Shown here: piece by piece, positions 27,787 through 37,191 of the stretch
How the letters are laid out: every line of letters begins with the position of its first letter
Numbering within the stretch: the first letter of the stretch is position 1
Assembly: GCF_003797765.1 (NCBI RefSeq)
Contig: NZ_RKMB01000001.1
Location: 62,001 to 126,000 of the forward strand
Length of the DNA: 64,000 bases
Direction: 5' to 3'
DNA from: Ramlibacter sp. WS9
Lineage (GTDB): Bacteria > Pseudomonadota > Gammaproteobacteria > Burkholderiales > Burkholderiaceae_C
Made by a program: the position numbers and the translations under genes
The notes under the pieces: generated by a model
The model's input: the letters and a program-made list of their open reading frames with translations, nothing else
Databases searched by the model: none
Told to the model about the DNA's origin: nothing

Positions 27787-29418
27787 TCAAGTGGCTGAGC
27801 AGGTGAAGCTCTCCGCCTTGCTTGGATCCCCGGTTCCGTTGTAGCGGGGAAACTTCGGATACTCGCACACGGGGCGCTGCAGTACGGGCGTGCTGCCGCC
27901 GGGCGCGAACTGGGTGTCGATCAGTTTGTCGGGGGCGGCGCTCTTCTCCACCCACGTGTCCATGGCCGCCAAGAGGTCGATCGCCCGTGGTTCGGTCGCG
28001 CCGTCCAGGTTGTGGCCCACCGACGGCGAGGTGAGCATGCGCGCAAAGCCTTGCACCATGGTCGCCCCCAGTCGCTGCCTGACCGAATCAAGATACTCGA
28101 CCGTGCGGTACATCGAAACGCAAGCGTCGGACACGCCGTACCAGATCAGCAGCTTGCCGCCGTTGCCGGCAAAGGCCGAGAGATCGGGATCGGTGGCGTC
28201 GATCATCTGCGCGAGGCGAAAGTACTCGGCCTGGAACTTGGTGGGGTCGTGGTCGAGGAGGCTGAGGTTGGCGTTCCGTTCCACCAGCCGCGCGGCTTCC
28301 TGTGCCGCCATGAAGTTGAAGGAATCGCGTGCCTCGAAGCTGGTGCCGAACATGTATGCCTGCCAATCCGAGGTGGCCGCGCCCCCACGCCCGTAGCGCG
28401 GATAACCACGGGCACCGTTTGCCAGCGTGACCGGCGTGTCATGCGAGGTATAGATCAGGCGGATGGATTCGATCTGGCCGGGGGTGAGGCACGATGCGTT
28501 CTCCGCCCCGGTGCACAGCAGATCGGTTGGCACGTAGTGGCAGGCCTCCACATTTCCGATGATGCCGTCCTTGAGGCCGTCGAGCGAGTCGCACGCGGCC
28601 GTTTCAGCCCGGGCGTAGAGCGCAATCTTTTCGGCACTCAGCCAGTTCTCGGGTTTGGAGAAGATGTGCCTGAGCACCGTAGGGCCGAGGTTGACCTGGT
28701 GGGCTTGCTGGCTGATGGCGGGCTCCATCACGATCACGCCGTCATAGTCCTTGGGATACTTCTGCGTGGAGGCCAGGCCCGAGCGTCCGCCATTGGATTG
28801 GCCCATGTGATAGCGCCGGGTCGGGCGCTTGCCGTAGAACTCCGCGGCAATGGCGGTGCCGACCTCCAGCACGTAGTGGTTGGCATCGAAGGCGTGGTTG
28901 CGCAGTGCGACATCGCTGTTGCCCCAGGCAAAGGACTGGACCTGGTGCCCCGAGTCCGAGCTGATCTTGACGTAAGGGTTGGCGGATGGACCCACCAGCA
29001 TCTGGTACCAGGGATCGTCCGTGGGAATGAACCCGTCAAAGGCTCCGCCGCCGATGGTGAGAGTCTTCCCATTCCACTGCCTTCCCTGCGGCAACTCCAC
29101 GGCCCAGCGGATGGTGGACTCGGGCGACGAAACGATTTCGCCGCGCACGATGCAAACCTCGGGCAAAGTGCTCTCCGGCTTGCGGATCTCGGTGCTCGTG
29201 ACTTTGGCGTTGTGCGGCAAGGCGCTGGCGCGGTAAGAGGTGCAGGCTTCGGCCAATGGCCTGGCCATCAGATCGGCGCTGCCGCCGTCCCCTCCGCAGG
29301 CTGTCAGGCCCAGAGCCGCCAGCGCACTCCATGAGGCCCAGCGCAGCCAAAGGCGATGGGCGGGTTTCGGACTAAGCTGGTTTCGCGGCGCGCCAGCGGT
29401 CGATTTCTTGGGGAACAT
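27787..29418 (-). CDS. Tannase/feruloyl esterase family lipoprotein lacking CS-D-HC cysteines
   Basis: A 543-residue secreted alpha/beta hydrolase with a lipoprotein signal (lipobox LTAC, Cys41). The nucleophile elbow is HMGQSNGGRSG with Ser208, followed by a family lid domain, Asp in WYGVSDAC and His in SVGHNLDG. Tannase-family esterases normally have a Cys just before the Ser and another after the His (CS-D-HC) joined by a disulfide; here these are Gln207 and Asn. It ends CEYPKFPRYNG with ESFTCSA, the family's C-terminal signature. It would hydrolyse an ester, perhaps of a phenolic acid, in the envelope. It converges on the FAD oxidase. Confidence 0.88.
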   Translation of the reverse strand: MFPKKSTAGAPRNQLSPKPAHRLWLRWASWSALAALGLTACGGDGGSADLMARPLAEACTSYRASALPHNAKVTSTEIRKPESTLPEVCIVRGEIVSSPESTIRWAVELPQGRQWNGKTLTIGGGAFDGFIPTDDPWYQMLVGPSANPYVKISSDSGHQVQSFAWGNSDVALRNHAFDANHYVLEVGTAIAAEFYGKRPTRRYHMGQSNGGRSGLASTQKYPKDYDGVIVMEPAISQQAHQVNLGPTVLRHIFSKPENWLSAEKIALYARAETAACDSLDGLKDGIIGNVEACHYVPTDLLCTGAENASCLTPGQIESIRLIYTSHDTPVTLANGARGYPRYGRGGAATSDWQAYMFGTSFEARDSFNFMAAQEAARLVERNANLSLLDHDPTKFQAEYFRLAQMIDATDPDLSAFAGNGGKLLIWYGVSDACVSMYRTVEYLDSVRQRLGATMVQGFARMLTSPSVGHNLDGATEPRAIDLLAAMDTWVEKSAAPDKLIDTQFAPGGSTPVLQRPVCEYPKFPRYNGTGDPSKAESFTCSAT

Positions 29419-29611
29419 GCGTCAGGTCTCCTGCGGTCTTGAGATGGTGTGTCAGGAGCCCGGCGTGGCCTCGCGAGCTCCTGCCGGTACGGTAGGAGAG
29501 AAGCCCGCCCGGGAACCCTCTGCAAATGCAGACGGTAGGGAAACTACCGAACCGGTGTACTGGCGACGATGGCGAGAGGGACTGCCGCGCCCCATCCACA
29601 CCGTCTGCTCA

Positions 29612-30586
29612 TCACTCCCTGCGGAGCGCGGCCACCAATTCCACCTTGTTCTGCACACCGAGCAGGGCATAGGCGTTGCGCAAGTAAGTGCGCACGGTGG
29701 CCGGAGTGAGGCCGAGTGTGGCGGCAATGTCCTTGTACGAATGGCCCTGTGCATAGAGCATGGCCGCGCCCAGTTCCCGAGGGGCCAAGGGGGAGTTGTG
29801 GTGGCGTGAAGGGATGGTGATCGCAACCAGCGGACCGCAGGGCTCCAGTCGCAGGCGGCAGGCCATGCCAATCGCCACCGTGCGGGGCAGCTTCCTGCCG
29901 ATCGAGTCCATCAGGTCGGGCGGCAGTGCCGTGCCGGACCACTGCGGAAAGGCCGCATCCAGCGCCATGCCCACGCGCAGGCCCATGAACAGCAACTTGC
30001 CATCTTGGTCTGCCAGGGCATAGCTGTTCCAGGGCAGGCCTGCATGGGGCTGTTGCAGCCCCTCGAGGACACGCCTCCAGTGGAGCCGCAAATGCGAGAC
30101 GAACTCGCCAAACAGCACCGCTTCCTGCGCGGAAAACGGAGCAGACGATGACATGCGGTACACCGAGACAAAAAACATCAGCCCGCTTTCCGGCAGGTCG
30201 ACCGTGATCGCTATGCAATGAAACAGGCCATGCTTCCTGGCGAATGCCTCGATCTCAGGCGATGCCGCGCCGGGCTCCGGAGGCCCGTTTTCCATGAGGA
30301 CCATGCCCAACCGGCGCATGGACTGCCGCGCGAAATCGTCGGCTGTGGAGAGCTGGTTCCACTCCTGCGCAAACCCCTTGCTGAGTCCTATGCTGCCGTG
30401 CATCCAGTTGCGCGGTGCGGCTTTCGAGCTGCCCCCCGACACCTCGCCCCACCATGCAGTGTCGAACGGCACCAGAGTGCGCAGGATCAATAGCGCATCG
30501 TGCAGCAGAGTCTGGGGCTTCGCCCTCTGTACCAGACCTGTCAGTTGCAGCAGGCTGGCACTGAGCGCACGCAGGGGTGCGTCCAT
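29612..30586 (-). CDS. LuxR-type transcriptional regulator
   Basis: A 324-residue regulator whose last 60 residues form a LuxR HTH: LAPRELGAAMLYAQGHSYKD then IAATLGLTPATVRTYLRNAY. The N-terminal 250 residues form a sensory domain I cannot assign. ATG 30586 has GGAGGA seven bases upstream; the ORF can extend to 30667. No receiver domain is present, so it responds to a ligand directly. It sits between the MFS transporter and the tannase-like gene on the same strand and is a candidate regulator of both. Confidence 0.85.
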   Translation of the reverse strand: MDAPLRALSASLLQLTGLVQRAKPQTLLHDALLILRTLVPFDTAWWGEVSGGSSKAAPRNWMHGSIGLSKGFAQEWNQLSTADDFARQSMRRLGMVLMENGPPEPGAASPEIEAFARKHGLFHCIAITVDLPESGLMFFVSVYRMSSSAPFSAQEAVLFGEFVSHLRLHWRRVLEGLQQPHAGLPWNSYALADQDGKLLFMGLRVGMALDAAFPQWSGTALPPDLMDSIGRKLPRTVAIGMACRLRLEPCGPLVAITIPSRHHNSPLAPRELGAAMLYAQGHSYKDIAATLGLTPATVRTYLRNAYALLGVQNKVELVAALRRE

Positions 30587-30670
30587 CGGGGCTTCCTCCA
30601 CGCCAAAACGGCTGCTCCCCCCGACGTAGTTCGACGTGCTATCCGGTTCACGCATGCACACGCCCATTCT

Positions 30671-31870
30671 TCAGTGTCTATGGACGGCTTGGCGCGACCG
30701 TGGAAGTTGCCGGGTCATGCGCAGCGTCAGCGCCATGCCGATGGCCACGCCCGCCAGCACGGTCGGGAAGAGCGCTTCCAACCCCAGCGAATCCAGCACC
30801 ATGCCCGCCAGCAGAGGGCCGGACGCGAGACCGGCGGCGAAGGCAAGGCTGGCGATGCCCATCAGTCGGCCGGTCTTGTCACGACCTGCAACCGCCGCGA
30901 AGACGTACGGGACGCTGAAGTTCCAGGCCAGCGACAGCACGCAGCACCCGGCCGCGAAACCGATCGGGTTGCGCGCACCATGAAGCAGCCCGGCGCCCAG
31001 CAATATGCCCAGGTAACCCGCGACCAGCAGCGGGCGGTGCGGCAACCGGTTGCCGACGAGAAAAGCCAACGCCGCACCGACCAGCCCGGCGACGGTGGCG
31101 CCGGCCAGGATCTGGGCCACCCGGACTGGCGCTGTGTCGACCGCATATGCGGCGGCAAAGGGCCACACGGCACCCACCACCAGGTTGAACATCAGCGCGA
31201 AAGCCAGCGGCAAGGCGACCCCGTTTCGGTCGGCCGCCGGGGCCGCCGCGGCCCCGGGCTGTGCCGGCGGCATCCGCGCAGGGCCAACGCGGGAGAACAG
31301 GCGCGCCGTCAAAATGCCCACCACCCCGAGCGCCGTGCTCACGAGGAAAACGCCGCGCACGCCGTGTTCGGAGTCGGGCAGCGCGGCCAGGCCGACGAGC
31401 AGCGCGGCTCCGCTGGCCAGTTGGACAAAGGTGACCAGGGCATACAGCCGATCCGGGTTGCGCGCCCGGGCGGCCAGGCTCATGCCCAGCACCATCAGCA
31501 TTCCCGCACCGATGCCGGCGATGCCGCGCGCGCCGACGTATTGGGCGAAGGAGGCCTGTGCCACGCACGACAACAGGCTGCCGGCGATGAACAGCGCATA
31601 GGCCCAGCGGGCCACGCGCTCGGCATCGGCGCGGCCAATCCAGGCGGCCGCCGGAAGCGAAGCGAGGCCCATCGCTGCAAGTTCAACGCTGAAGGCAGCG
31701 CCGGCTTCGCTCGCGGACAAATGGGCATCGTGCTGCAGGGACGCCTCGACGAGCGGCGCCACGTTGAGCATGACGACCGCCACCGAGGTCGCCAGCATGA
31801 TGGCCATGGTTTGCGCGCCGCTCAGGTCGGTGGGAGATCCTGGCTCCGGTTGGCGGGCGGGGGTGTGCAT
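30671..31870 (-). CDS. MFS transporter
   Basis: A 399-residue integral membrane protein with about 12 hydrophobic segments, beginning TMAIMLATSVAVVMLNVAP. The segment WIGRADAERVARWAY takes the place of the MFS loop 2-3 motif, and RNGVALPLAFALMF opens the second half. No substrate signature is recognisable. It lies upstream of the LuxR and tannase-like genes, and may take up the product of the esterase or export it. Confidence 0.87.
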   Translation of the reverse strand: MHTPARQPEPGSPTDLSGAQTMAIMLATSVAVVMLNVAPLVEASLQHDAHLSASEAGAAFSVELAAMGLASLPAAAWIGRADAERVARWAYALFIAGSLLSCVAQASFAQYVGARGIAGIGAGMLMVLGMSLAARARNPDRLYALVTFVQLASGAALLVGLAALPDSEHGVRGVFLVSTALGVVGILTARLFSRVGPARMPPAQPGAAAAPAADRNGVALPLAFALMFNLVVGAVWPFAAAYAVDTAPVRVAQILAGATVAGLVGAALAFLVGNRLPHRPLLVAGYLGILLGAGLLHGARNPIGFAAGCCVLSLAWNFSVPYVFAAVAGRDKTGRLMGIASLAFAAGLASGPLLAGMVLDSLGLEALFPTVLAGVAIGMALTLRMTRQLPRSRQAVHRH

Positions 31871-31964
31871 CGGCGTCGCGGCAGTGGCTGGTCAGTATAG
31901 CTTTCCACCCTCCGCCGAAACCGATCCCACCGGGTCTGTGAAAAGGCGATAACCGTGTGGCTCC

Positions 31965-33311
31965 TCAGCGCAGCGAAGCAAGCACCCGGTCAACCATCAC
32001 GCCTGACTGCCCCAGGTAGTTCGCCGGATCGCACAGCTTGGCAAGCGCCGGGCGGCCCAGGTGCTTGTTGATCTCCGGGTGCGCGGCGAGCAGGTCGAGC
32101 AAAGGGCGTTCCTGCTTCACGGCTTCGCGGCAGATGTCGTAGACCAGGTCATGGGCGTACTCGCGGCCGATGTGGCGGCCCAGACCCATCATCACCGCTT
32201 CGCTCATCACGAGGCCATGGGTCATGTCGATGTTGCGCCGCATCGCCTTGGCGTCCACTTCGAGGCCCTCGAGCACGAAGCGCGACTGCTTCAGCGCGCC
32301 CGCCATCAGGCAGAACGCTTCCGGCAGCACGATCCACTCGATCTCCCACGGGCCAGTCGATCGCTCGTGGTCCGCCACCATCGCGTCCATCAGCGCGGCC
32401 GAGTGCTGGCGAACCACGGAAATGGCGGCATGGATGTAGCAGCTGGAGATCGGGTTGCGCTTTTGAGGCATGGTGCTGCTGCTTCCGCGGCCGTGCGCGT
32501 AGGGCTCGTAGACTTCGCCGACTTCGGTTTGCATCATGAGCTTGACGTCCATGCTGAGCTTGCCGAGCGTGCCGCCCACCAGGCCCAGGAAGGCGCCCAC
32601 TTCGGCGATGTTGTCGCGGATGGTGTGCCAGGCGATCACCGGCTGCTTCAACCCCAGTTCCGCGCAGAGCCCCGCTTGCGTTTCCATGGCGCCGGTTTCG
32701 AGCGACGCCAAGGTGCCCGCAGCGCCGGCGAACTCACCGACCAGCACGCGTTCGCGCAGTTGTGCGAGCCGCTCGCGATGCCGCTCGATGGCGGAGAGCA
32801 GGCCGGCCATCTTGTAGCCGAAGGTCACGGGGATCGCCTGCTGAAGATTGCTGCGGCCGATCATCGGCGTGTCACGGTGCTTCCTCGCATGACCGGCGAG
32901 GGCGGCCGAGATCGCCTTCAGCTCGCCATCGACGATGTCCAGGCCCTCGCGGATCTGCAGCACGGTGGCCGTGTCGGTGATGTCCTGGGTCGTGGCGCCC
33001 CAGTGGCAATACTCGCCGAGCTTGTCGCGGCACAGGGCGTTGAGCTGCGACACGACGCCGAGAATCGGGTAGCCGATCCGCTCCGTCTGCTGGCGCAGCT
33101 TCGCCATGTCGATCTGGTCGAGGTGGCAGTGGCTGATGATCTCGTCGGCAGCGTCTTGCGGGATCAGTCCAAGCTGACCCTGGACCTTCGCGAGCGCCGA
33201 TTCGACGTCGAGGTATTTCTGCGTCCGGTTTTCGTCGGACCAGACGTGACGCATCTCGTCGCTCGAGAAGATGCCTTGAAAGATGGCGGAGTCGATGATG
33301 GTGGAGGCCAT
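31965..33311 (-). CDS. Class II fumarase/aspartase-superfamily enzyme (PcaB/Tad1-like; candidate trans-aconitate decarboxylase)
   Basis: A 448-residue enzyme of the superfamily that includes adenylosuccinate lyase and 3-carboxy-cis,cis-muconate cycloisomerase. It shows EYCHWGATTQDI, the central helix bundle, and the signature loop GRGSSSTMPQKRNP. It is the last gene of the operon with PrpF-like, TctC, hydratase, CoA-transferase and CitE-like genes, and starts 2 bases after the CitE-like gene with AAGGAC before its ATG. No protocatechuate genes are present, so muconate cycloisomerisation is unlikely. A family member, Tad1 of Ustilago, decarboxylates trans-aconitate to itaconate, which would fit the neighbouring genes. 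That assignment is inference. Confidence 0.85.
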   Translation of the reverse strand: MASTIIDSAIFQGIFSSDEMRHVWSDENRTQKYLDVESALAKVQGQLGLIPQDAADEIISHCHLDQIDMAKLRQQTERIGYPILGVVSQLNALCRDKLGEYCHWGATTQDITDTATVLQIREGLDIVDGELKAISAALAGHARKHRDTPMIGRSNLQQAIPVTFGYKMAGLLSAIERHRERLAQLRERVLVGEFAGAAGTLASLETGAMETQAGLCAELGLKQPVIAWHTIRDNIAEVGAFLGLVGGTLGKLSMDVKLMMQTEVGEVYEPYAHGRGSSSTMPQKRNPISSCYIHAAISVVRQHSAALMDAMVADHERSTGPWEIEWIVLPEAFCLMAGALKQSRFVLEGLEVDAKAMRRNIDMTHGLVMSEAVMMGLGRHIGREYAHDLVYDICREAVKQERPLLDLLAAHPEINKHLGRPALAKLCDPANYLGQSGVMVDRVLASLR

Positions 33312-33313
33312 GG

Positions 33314-34153
33314 TTATGTCCTTTGATGTGTGAAGGGGGTCTGGCCGGCGCGTTGCAGTGTCCGCTGCGCCTGCAGCACGACAGGGCGGTCGATCATGCG
33401 GCCGTCGAGCTGGGCGGCGCCGGGGCTCGCGGCGTCGGCGGCGAGTACGCGCTGAGCCCACTCGATAGCTTCGGGCGCGGGCGCAAGCGCTTTGTGGAGG
33501 GGAGCGATTTGCCGGGGATGGATGCACAGCTTCGAGCCGAAACCGTGGCGCCGCGCCCAGACGAGGTCTGCGAGGAGCCGCTGCTCGTCGTCGAGCTGGG
33601 GCGTCACACCCGCGACGGGCGCCGGCAGATTGGCGGCGCGGCTGGCAACAGCCAAGGCTCCGGCGGCATAGACCAGGCCCTCCGAGTCCTGCGCGATGTC
33701 GATGTCCAGATCGAGCGCGTAGTCCAGCGTTCCGAACACGAGGCACGCCACACCATCGGCCTTTGCGACCTCGTGGGCCATTGCGATCCCACGCGCGCTC
33801 TCGATCAGGGCGAGCACGCGGCACGACGGCATGGCACTGCGAAGGGTGCTGACCTGGTCGGCGGATTCGGCTTTCGGAAGCATGACCGCTGCGGCGCGGA
33901 TTTCCTGCAGCAGCGCGATGTCGTCGCCGAGCGCGCTGCTCTGCACATCGTTGATGCGAATGACCGTTCGCGCCCGATCGGAGTCGGACGCCGTCGCGAA
34001 CCAGTTCGCGATCGCCTTGCGAGCGTCCGCCTTCTCCCCGGCGGCGACCGCATCCTCCAGGTCGAGGATCACAGCGTCGGCCCCGCTCGTGAAAGCCTTG
34101 GAGAACCGCTCCGGCCGGTTGCCGGGAACGAAGAGATAGGTGCGCGGCTGCAT
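33314..34153 (-). CDS. CitE-type HpcH/HpaI lyase (candidate citramalyl-CoA lyase)
   Basis: A 279-residue TIM-barrel lyase. Family features are YLFVPGNRPERFSKAF at the start, DAVILDLEDAV (Mg2+-binding region), IRIND, LIESARG, and LVFGTLDYALDLDID. Such enzymes cleave malyl-CoA, citramalyl-CoA or citryl groups. Next to a CoA-transferase and a hotdog hydratase the likely reaction is citramalyl-CoA to acetyl-CoA and pyruvate, as in the itaconate route of Pseudomonas. ATG at 34153 overlaps the stop of the CoA-transferase by one base (TGATG), showing tight coupling. Confidence 0.88.
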   Translation of the reverse strand: MQPRTYLFVPGNRPERFSKAFTSGADAVILDLEDAVAAGEKADARKAIANWFATASDSDRARTVIRINDVQSSALGDDIALLQEIRAAAVMLPKAESADQVSTLRSAMPSCRVLALIESARGIAMAHEVAKADGVACLVFGTLDYALDLDIDIAQDSEGLVYAAGALAVASRAANLPAPVAGVTPQLDDEQRLLADLVWARRHGFGSKLCIHPRQIAPLHKALAPAPEAIEWAQRVLAADAASPGAAQLDGRMIDRPVVLQAQRTLQRAGQTPFTHQRT

Positions 34154-35334
34154 CAGATCGCTTCCGCGGCGCGCAAGGCACGCACCCCATCGGCGTCGAT
34201 CCCCAACTCCTGCAGGATCGCCTCGGTGTGCTCGCCCAGCGCGGGAACCGGGTCCATGCGCGGCTCCTCGGCCCACGAGCCCGGGGGCAGCAGGGCCGGG
34301 ACCATGCCCGAGGAGGTCCCGACTTCTCTCCAGCGTTGGCGCGCCTTCAGCTGAGGATGCTCCCAAACGTCATGCATCGTGTTCACGCGCGCATTCGCGA
34401 TCTGTGCGGCCTCCAGGCGTTCCACCACCTGCGCAGCACTCAAAGGAGCGAAGGTGTCCACGATGATCTGGCGAAGCGCAGTCCGCTCGGCGACGCGCTT
34501 CGCGTTGCCGGTGAAGCGCGGGTCGCGCGCCAACTCGGGACGCAGCAGCACCTTCTCGCAGAAGTTGACCCACTCGCGCTCGTTCTGCAGTCCCAGCATC
34601 ACACTGCCGTTGTCCGCGCCGGTCGGGAACGGGCCATAGGGATAGATCGTCGCGTGTGCCGCGCCCGTGCGAGGCGGCGGAGGTGCGCCTTCGAACGCGT
34701 AGTACAGCGGATAGCTCGTCCACTCGGCCAGCGATTCGAGCATCGAGATGTCGATGTGTTGCCCACGGCCGGTCTGGGCGCGCTGCAGCAACGCCGCGAG
34801 GATGTTCGTGTAGGCGTACATGCCGGCCGCGATGTCGGCAATGGAGGGGCCCGCCTTGCACGGCTCGTCGGCGGTGCCCGTCACGGACACGAAGCCCGCT
34901 TCGCTCTGGATCAGCAGGTCGTAGGCCTTCTTGTCCCGGTACGGCCCATCCGCGCCGTAGCCCGAGATGTCGCACACGATGAGGGACGGCTTTTTCGCAG
35001 CCAGCGTCTCGTATCCCAGGCCGAGCCGCGCGGCGGCGCCCGGCGCCAGGTTCTGGACGACCACGTCGGCCTTCTCGATCACCAGCCGTTGCAGCACCTT
35101 CGCGGCGTCCGGATGCTTGACGTCGAGCGTGAGGCTTTCCTTCGAGCGGTTGGTCCACACGAAGTGCGACGCCAAGCCGCGCACGCGCGAGTCGTAGCCG
35201 CGGGCGAAGTCGCCGGTGCCGGGGCGCTCGATCTTGATGACGCGGGCGCCGAGATCCGCGAGTTGCCGCGTGGCGAACGGCGCGGCGATGGCGTGTTCCA
35301 GCGTGACGACAGTGAGGCCCTTCAGGGGTTGCAT
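34153..35334 (-). CDS. CaiB/BaiF family CoA-transferase (candidate itaconate CoA-transferase)
   Basis: A 393-residue family III CoA-transferase. The start MQPLKGLTVVTLEHAIAAPF and the ADLGARVIKIERPGTGDFAR segment are typical, as are LTLDVKHPDA, the catalytic Asp in YDLLIQSEAGF, and SMLESLAEWTSYPL. It moves CoA from an acyl-CoA such as succinyl-CoA to a carboxylate. Gene order with the hydratase upstream and CitE-like lyase downstream suggests itaconate or mesaconate as acceptor. ATG 35334 is the first start with family sequence; the ORF upstream is a shadow of the next gene. Confidence 0.88.
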   Translation of the reverse strand: MQPLKGLTVVTLEHAIAAPFATRQLADLGARVIKIERPGTGDFARGYDSRVRGLASHFVWTNRSKESLTLDVKHPDAAKVLQRLVIEKADVVVQNLAPGAAARLGLGYETLAAKKPSLIVCDISGYGADGPYRDKKAYDLLIQSEAGFVSVTGTADEPCKAGPSIADIAAGMYAYTNILAALLQRAQTGRGQHIDISMLESLAEWTSYPLYYAFEGAPPPPRTGAAHATIYPYGPFPTGADNGSVMLGLQNEREWVNFCEKVLLRPELARDPRFTGNAKRVAERTALRQIIVDTFAPLSAAQVVERLEAAQIANARVNTMHDVWEHPQLKARQRWREVGTSSGMVPALLPPGSWAEEPRMDPVPALGEHTEAILQELGIDADGVRALRAAEAI

Positions 35335-35365
35335 GATGAGTTCCGGGGTTTGGTGTTGACAGGTC

Positions 35366-36226
35366 CTAGCGAAGCGTGGCGACTGCGTCCATCGTGAGCC
35401 AGCCCTCATGGTCTTGCGCCCACAGCTTGATGGTCTTTCCGTCCGGTTGCAGCTGCCCGTTGACACGGAAGGCGTGCAGATCGAACGTGGGCCGCACGGC
35501 GCGAAAGCTGAAGCTCGCAACGTCGGCTTCGGGCGCATTCCTGCGCACCAGGTCCATGAGCAGGGTCGCGATCAGCGGGCCGTGCACGATGAGGCCGGGG
35601 TAGCCTTCGACCTCGGTCACGTACTTGCGGTCGTAGTGGATGCGGTGGCCGTTGAACGTGAGGGCGGAATAGCGGAACAGGAGCACGTCGTCCGGAACGA
35701 TCTCGCGCTGCCAGGCTGCTCCGGTCGGCGCCGGTTGCGGCGGCGGGTCGACGTCGTCGGCGCGCTTGGGTTCGCGATACACGATGTCATGGAATTCCAC
35801 GATCGCCGGTTCGGCGGCGCCGTTGCAGCGGACTTCGTGACGCACCTTGACGAAGACGAGCTTGCCCGTTCTTCCGTCCTTTTGCGTCACGTCCGCGATC
35901 GTCGATGTCCGCTCCACCGCATCGCCCACGCGAACCGGCGAGCGGAACTCGAACTGGCTGCCCGCCCACATCCTGCGAGGCAGCGGCACCGGGGGCATGA
36001 ACCCGCCGCGTTTCGCGTGGCCATCCGCACCGATGTCGCTCTGGCGATGCAAAGGCAAAAAGTACAGCCAGTGCCACAAAGGCGGCAGCTCGGTGCCGTC
36101 GGCGGCCGGCACAGGCTTGTGATCCAGCGTGGCGTTCAGCGCATTCACGGGCGTTGCGCCGATCCGGTCCCGCACGGATTCGCTGCGGCCGACCCAGGCT
36201 TGCAGGTCGTTGGAAGCTGCGCTCAT
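35366..36226 (-). CDS. Hotdog-fold acyl-CoA hydratase, FAS1-like/HTD2 type (candidate itaconyl-CoA hydratase)
   Basis: A 286-residue protein with two hotdog halves. The N-terminal half contains LPPLWHWLYFLPLHRQSDIG and GGFMPPVPLPRRMWAGS. The C-terminal half has the hydratase motif YSALTFNGHRIHYDRKYV followed by YPGLIVHGPLIATLL. These are hallmarks of the mesaconyl-C4-CoA / itaconyl-CoA hydratase group (MaoC-related). It starts 5 bases after the TctC stop and 31 bases before the CoA-transferase gene, in one operon. Product from itaconyl-CoA would be citramalyl-CoA. Confidence 0.87.
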   Translation of the reverse strand: MSAASNDLQAWVGRSESVRDRIGATPVNALNATLDHKPVPAADGTELPPLWHWLYFLPLHRQSDIGADGHAKRGGFMPPVPLPRRMWAGSQFEFRSPVRVGDAVERTSTIADVTQKDGRTGKLVFVKVRHEVRCNGAAEPAIVEFHDIVYREPKRADDVDPPPQPAPTGAAWQREIVPDDVLLFRYSALTFNGHRIHYDRKYVTEVEGYPGLIVHGPLIATLLMDLVRRNAPEADVASFSFRAVRPTFDLHAFRVNGQLQPDGKTIKLWAQDHEGWLTMDAVATLR

Positions 36227-36231
36227 CTCGC

Positions 36232-37191
36232 TCACTCCGCGGTCAGCTTGGCGCGCTGGACAACGGCCTTCCACTTCACCAGTTCGCTCTTCACGAGCTC
36301 GCCAAAGCGTTCCGGCGTGCTGGTCTCGACATCCGCGCCGTGATCCTGCATGCGCTTGATGATCTCCTTGTCGGCGAGCACTTGGTTCAGGGCCTTGTTG
36401 ATCTGGTCGATCACGGCCTTCGGCGTCTTCGCCGGTGCGAAGAAGCCATACCACTGCTGCACTTCCACGCCTTCCACGCCGGCTTCCTTCAGGGTCGGTA
36501 CATCGGGCAGCAGCGGCGAGCGCTTCGGCCCCGCCACGGCCATCGCCTTCAACTTGCCGGACTTCACGTACGGCAATGCGGTGAACAGGCTGGGAAACAT
36601 GAACTGTGTCTGCCCGCCGATGGTGTCGGTGATCGCCGGAGCGGATCCGCGGTAAGGGGCGCCCAGCATCACGACGCCGGCGTTCAGCTTGAAGAGCTCG
36701 GCGGCGAAGTGCGGCGCGGTGCCGCTGCCTGCGGAGGCGTAGGTGTACTTGTCGGGCTTCGCCTTCAGCTGGCCGACCAGATCCTTGACGTCCTTCACCG
36801 CAACCGTGGCGTTGGCGACCATGAGGGTCGGCGAGTTCGCCACCAGGCCGATGGGCGCGAAATCCGCGACGGGGTCATAGCGCAGCTTCTGCAGCGCCGG
36901 GTTCATCGCATGCGTCGCGATGTAGCCGAACATCAGCGTGTGCCCGTCGGCCGGAGCGCGTGCGACGAATTCGCTCGCGATGGCGCCGTTGGCGCCGGCA
37001 CGGTTGTCGATGATGATCTGCTGGCCCAGCAGGGGGCCGAGCTTCTGCGCGATGGTCCGAGCCATGGCGTCGTTGCCGCCGCCGGCCGCGGTCGGCACGA
37101 CGATGGTGATGACCTTTTCAGGGTAGGCCGCCATGGCGGGGGTGGCGGCGATGAGGGCCGCGGCGACGGCCGGTGCGATCAGGCTTTTCAT
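36232..37191 (-). CDS. TctC/Bug-family solute-binding protein, in frame with upstream PrpF-like gene
   Basis: A 319-residue periplasmic binding protein if translation starts at 37191, where a ribosome site (GAAGGAG) and a signal peptide (MKSLIAPAVAAALIAATPA) are found. The family pattern is EKVITIVVPTAAGGGNDAMAR, QIIIDNRAGANGAIAS, and APYRGSAPAITDTIGGQ. No stop codon separates it from the PrpF-like sequence upstream, so the same frame continues from 38286. It may be made both as a separate exported protein and as the tail of a fusion. In this operon the ligand may be a tricarboxylate such as aconitate, or itaconate. Confidence 0.88.
   Translation of the reverse strand: MKSLIAPAVAAALIAATPAMAAYPEKVITIVVPTAAGGGNDAMARTIAQKLGPLLGQQIIIDNRAGANGAIASEFVARAPADGHTLMFGYIATHAMNPALQKLRYDPVADFAPIGLVANSPTLMVANATVAVKDVKDLVGQLKAKPDKYTYASAGSGTAPHFAAELFKLNAGVVMLGAPYRGSAPAITDTIGGQTQFMFPSLFTALPYVKSGKLKAMAVAGPKRSPLLPDVPTLKEAGVEGVEVQQWYGFFAPAKTPKAVIDQINKALNQVLADKEIIKRMQDHGADVETSTPERFGELVKSELVKWKAVVQRAKLTAE

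Noticed and set aside
32061..33326. 421-residue plus-strand frame opposite the fumarase-superfamily gene
   Set aside because: Shadow of a gene with complete superfamily signature; no domain.
31965..34190. 741-residue fusion of CitE-like and fumarase-superfamily enzymes
   Set aside because: The first 293 codons are out of frame with the true CitE-like gene; a ribosome site precedes ATG 33311.
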